Below are positions 63,921 to 64,000 of a DNA stretch of 64,000 nt, piece by piece (within the stretch, counting starts at the first letter, position 1; each line of letters begins with the position of its first letter). The notes below the pieces were generated by a model. That model made no database searches. It was not told the DNA's origin and saw only the letters and a program-made list of their open reading frames with translations. Both the position numbers and the translations under genes were made by a program. The DNA comes from Epiperipatus broadwayi (taxonomy: Eukaryota > Onychophora > Udeonychophora > Euonychophora > Peripatidae). The DNA is taken from the NCBI GenBank assembly GCA_028023455.1, contig JAQFVV010000185.1, forward strand, positions 881,239 to 945,238, written 5' to 3'.

Positions 63921-64000
63921 CATCATCATCAACCATTATCAATCCACTGCAGGATGAAGGTCTCTCCAAGTTCAATCCATCTTTTCCTATCTTTAGCTTT
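63921..64000 (-). mobile_element. RTE-type LINE 3' end, continues past the window
   Basis: Starting with CATCATCATCA and running to the window end, this is the same sequence as about 980-1060. From AACCATTATCAATCCACTGC onward the match is perfect over about 70 bases. The LINE is inserted into, or next to, a TA tract. Confidence 0.9.

Overview
The window is strongly A+T-rich eukaryotic DNA (roughly three quarters A+T by eye, not counted). It is almost entirely decayed transposable elements, microsatellites and unassigned AT-rich sequence. The mix of Ty3-like LTR elements, RTE-type and Tx1-like LINEs, a Merlin transposon, Penelope-like fragments with hammerhead ribozyme motifs and TA-duplicating DNA transposons points to an invertebrate metazoan (cnidarian, mollusc or arthropod are all possible). 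I cannot name the species. No intact protein-coding gene, rRNA or tRNA gene was recognised. A 500-base run of N marks an assembly gap.

Layout: 1-5280 is the 3' part of a Ty3-like element with Gag and a damaged protease but no visible polymerase. It is interrupted at 976-3139 by a minus-strand RTE-type LINE with an 11-bp target duplication. 5281-8092 is comparatively CpG-rich, non-repetitive sequence with one candidate exon on the minus strand (7248-7459). 8093-13448 is CpG-poor with little recognisable content. 13449-14044 is a very long TTC/TTA tract. 14495-14890 is a damaged hammerhead-bearing repeat, 15790-16965 an RTE pseudogene, and 18375-19512 a Merlin transposon remnant whose end has been duplicated in inverted orientation. 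25585-28338 is a Tx1-like LINE bracketed by AAT microsatellites. 30885-32870 holds two more RTE remnants, followed at 32895-33770 by an inverted repeat with a hammerhead ribozyme motif on each arm. 33780-35540 is another CpG-containing island. 46111-51550 is a minus-strand Ty3-like LTR element with both LTRs, pieces of Gag, protease and integrase, and a TA-flanked DNA transposon (46768-48372) inserted in it. 54680-56745 is an RTE fragment split by a second member of that transposon family (55295-56520). 57307-58490 is a nested set of inverted repeats carrying more hammerhead motifs. 63094-63905 is a palindrome whose two arms each encode the C-terminal end of what looks like a Penelope-type GIY-YIG protein, followed at 63921 by the 3' end of another RTE copy.

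The most interesting signal is the set of compact hammerhead ribozyme motifs (33043-33083 minus, 33668-33708 plus, 57895-57936 minus, 58173-58214 plus, and a remnant at 14603-14648 minus). They sit on the arms of inverted repeats and fall into two sequence families. Hammerheads are known from Penelope-like elements, and a Penelope-type coding fragment lies in the same window, but the physical link between the two is my inference.
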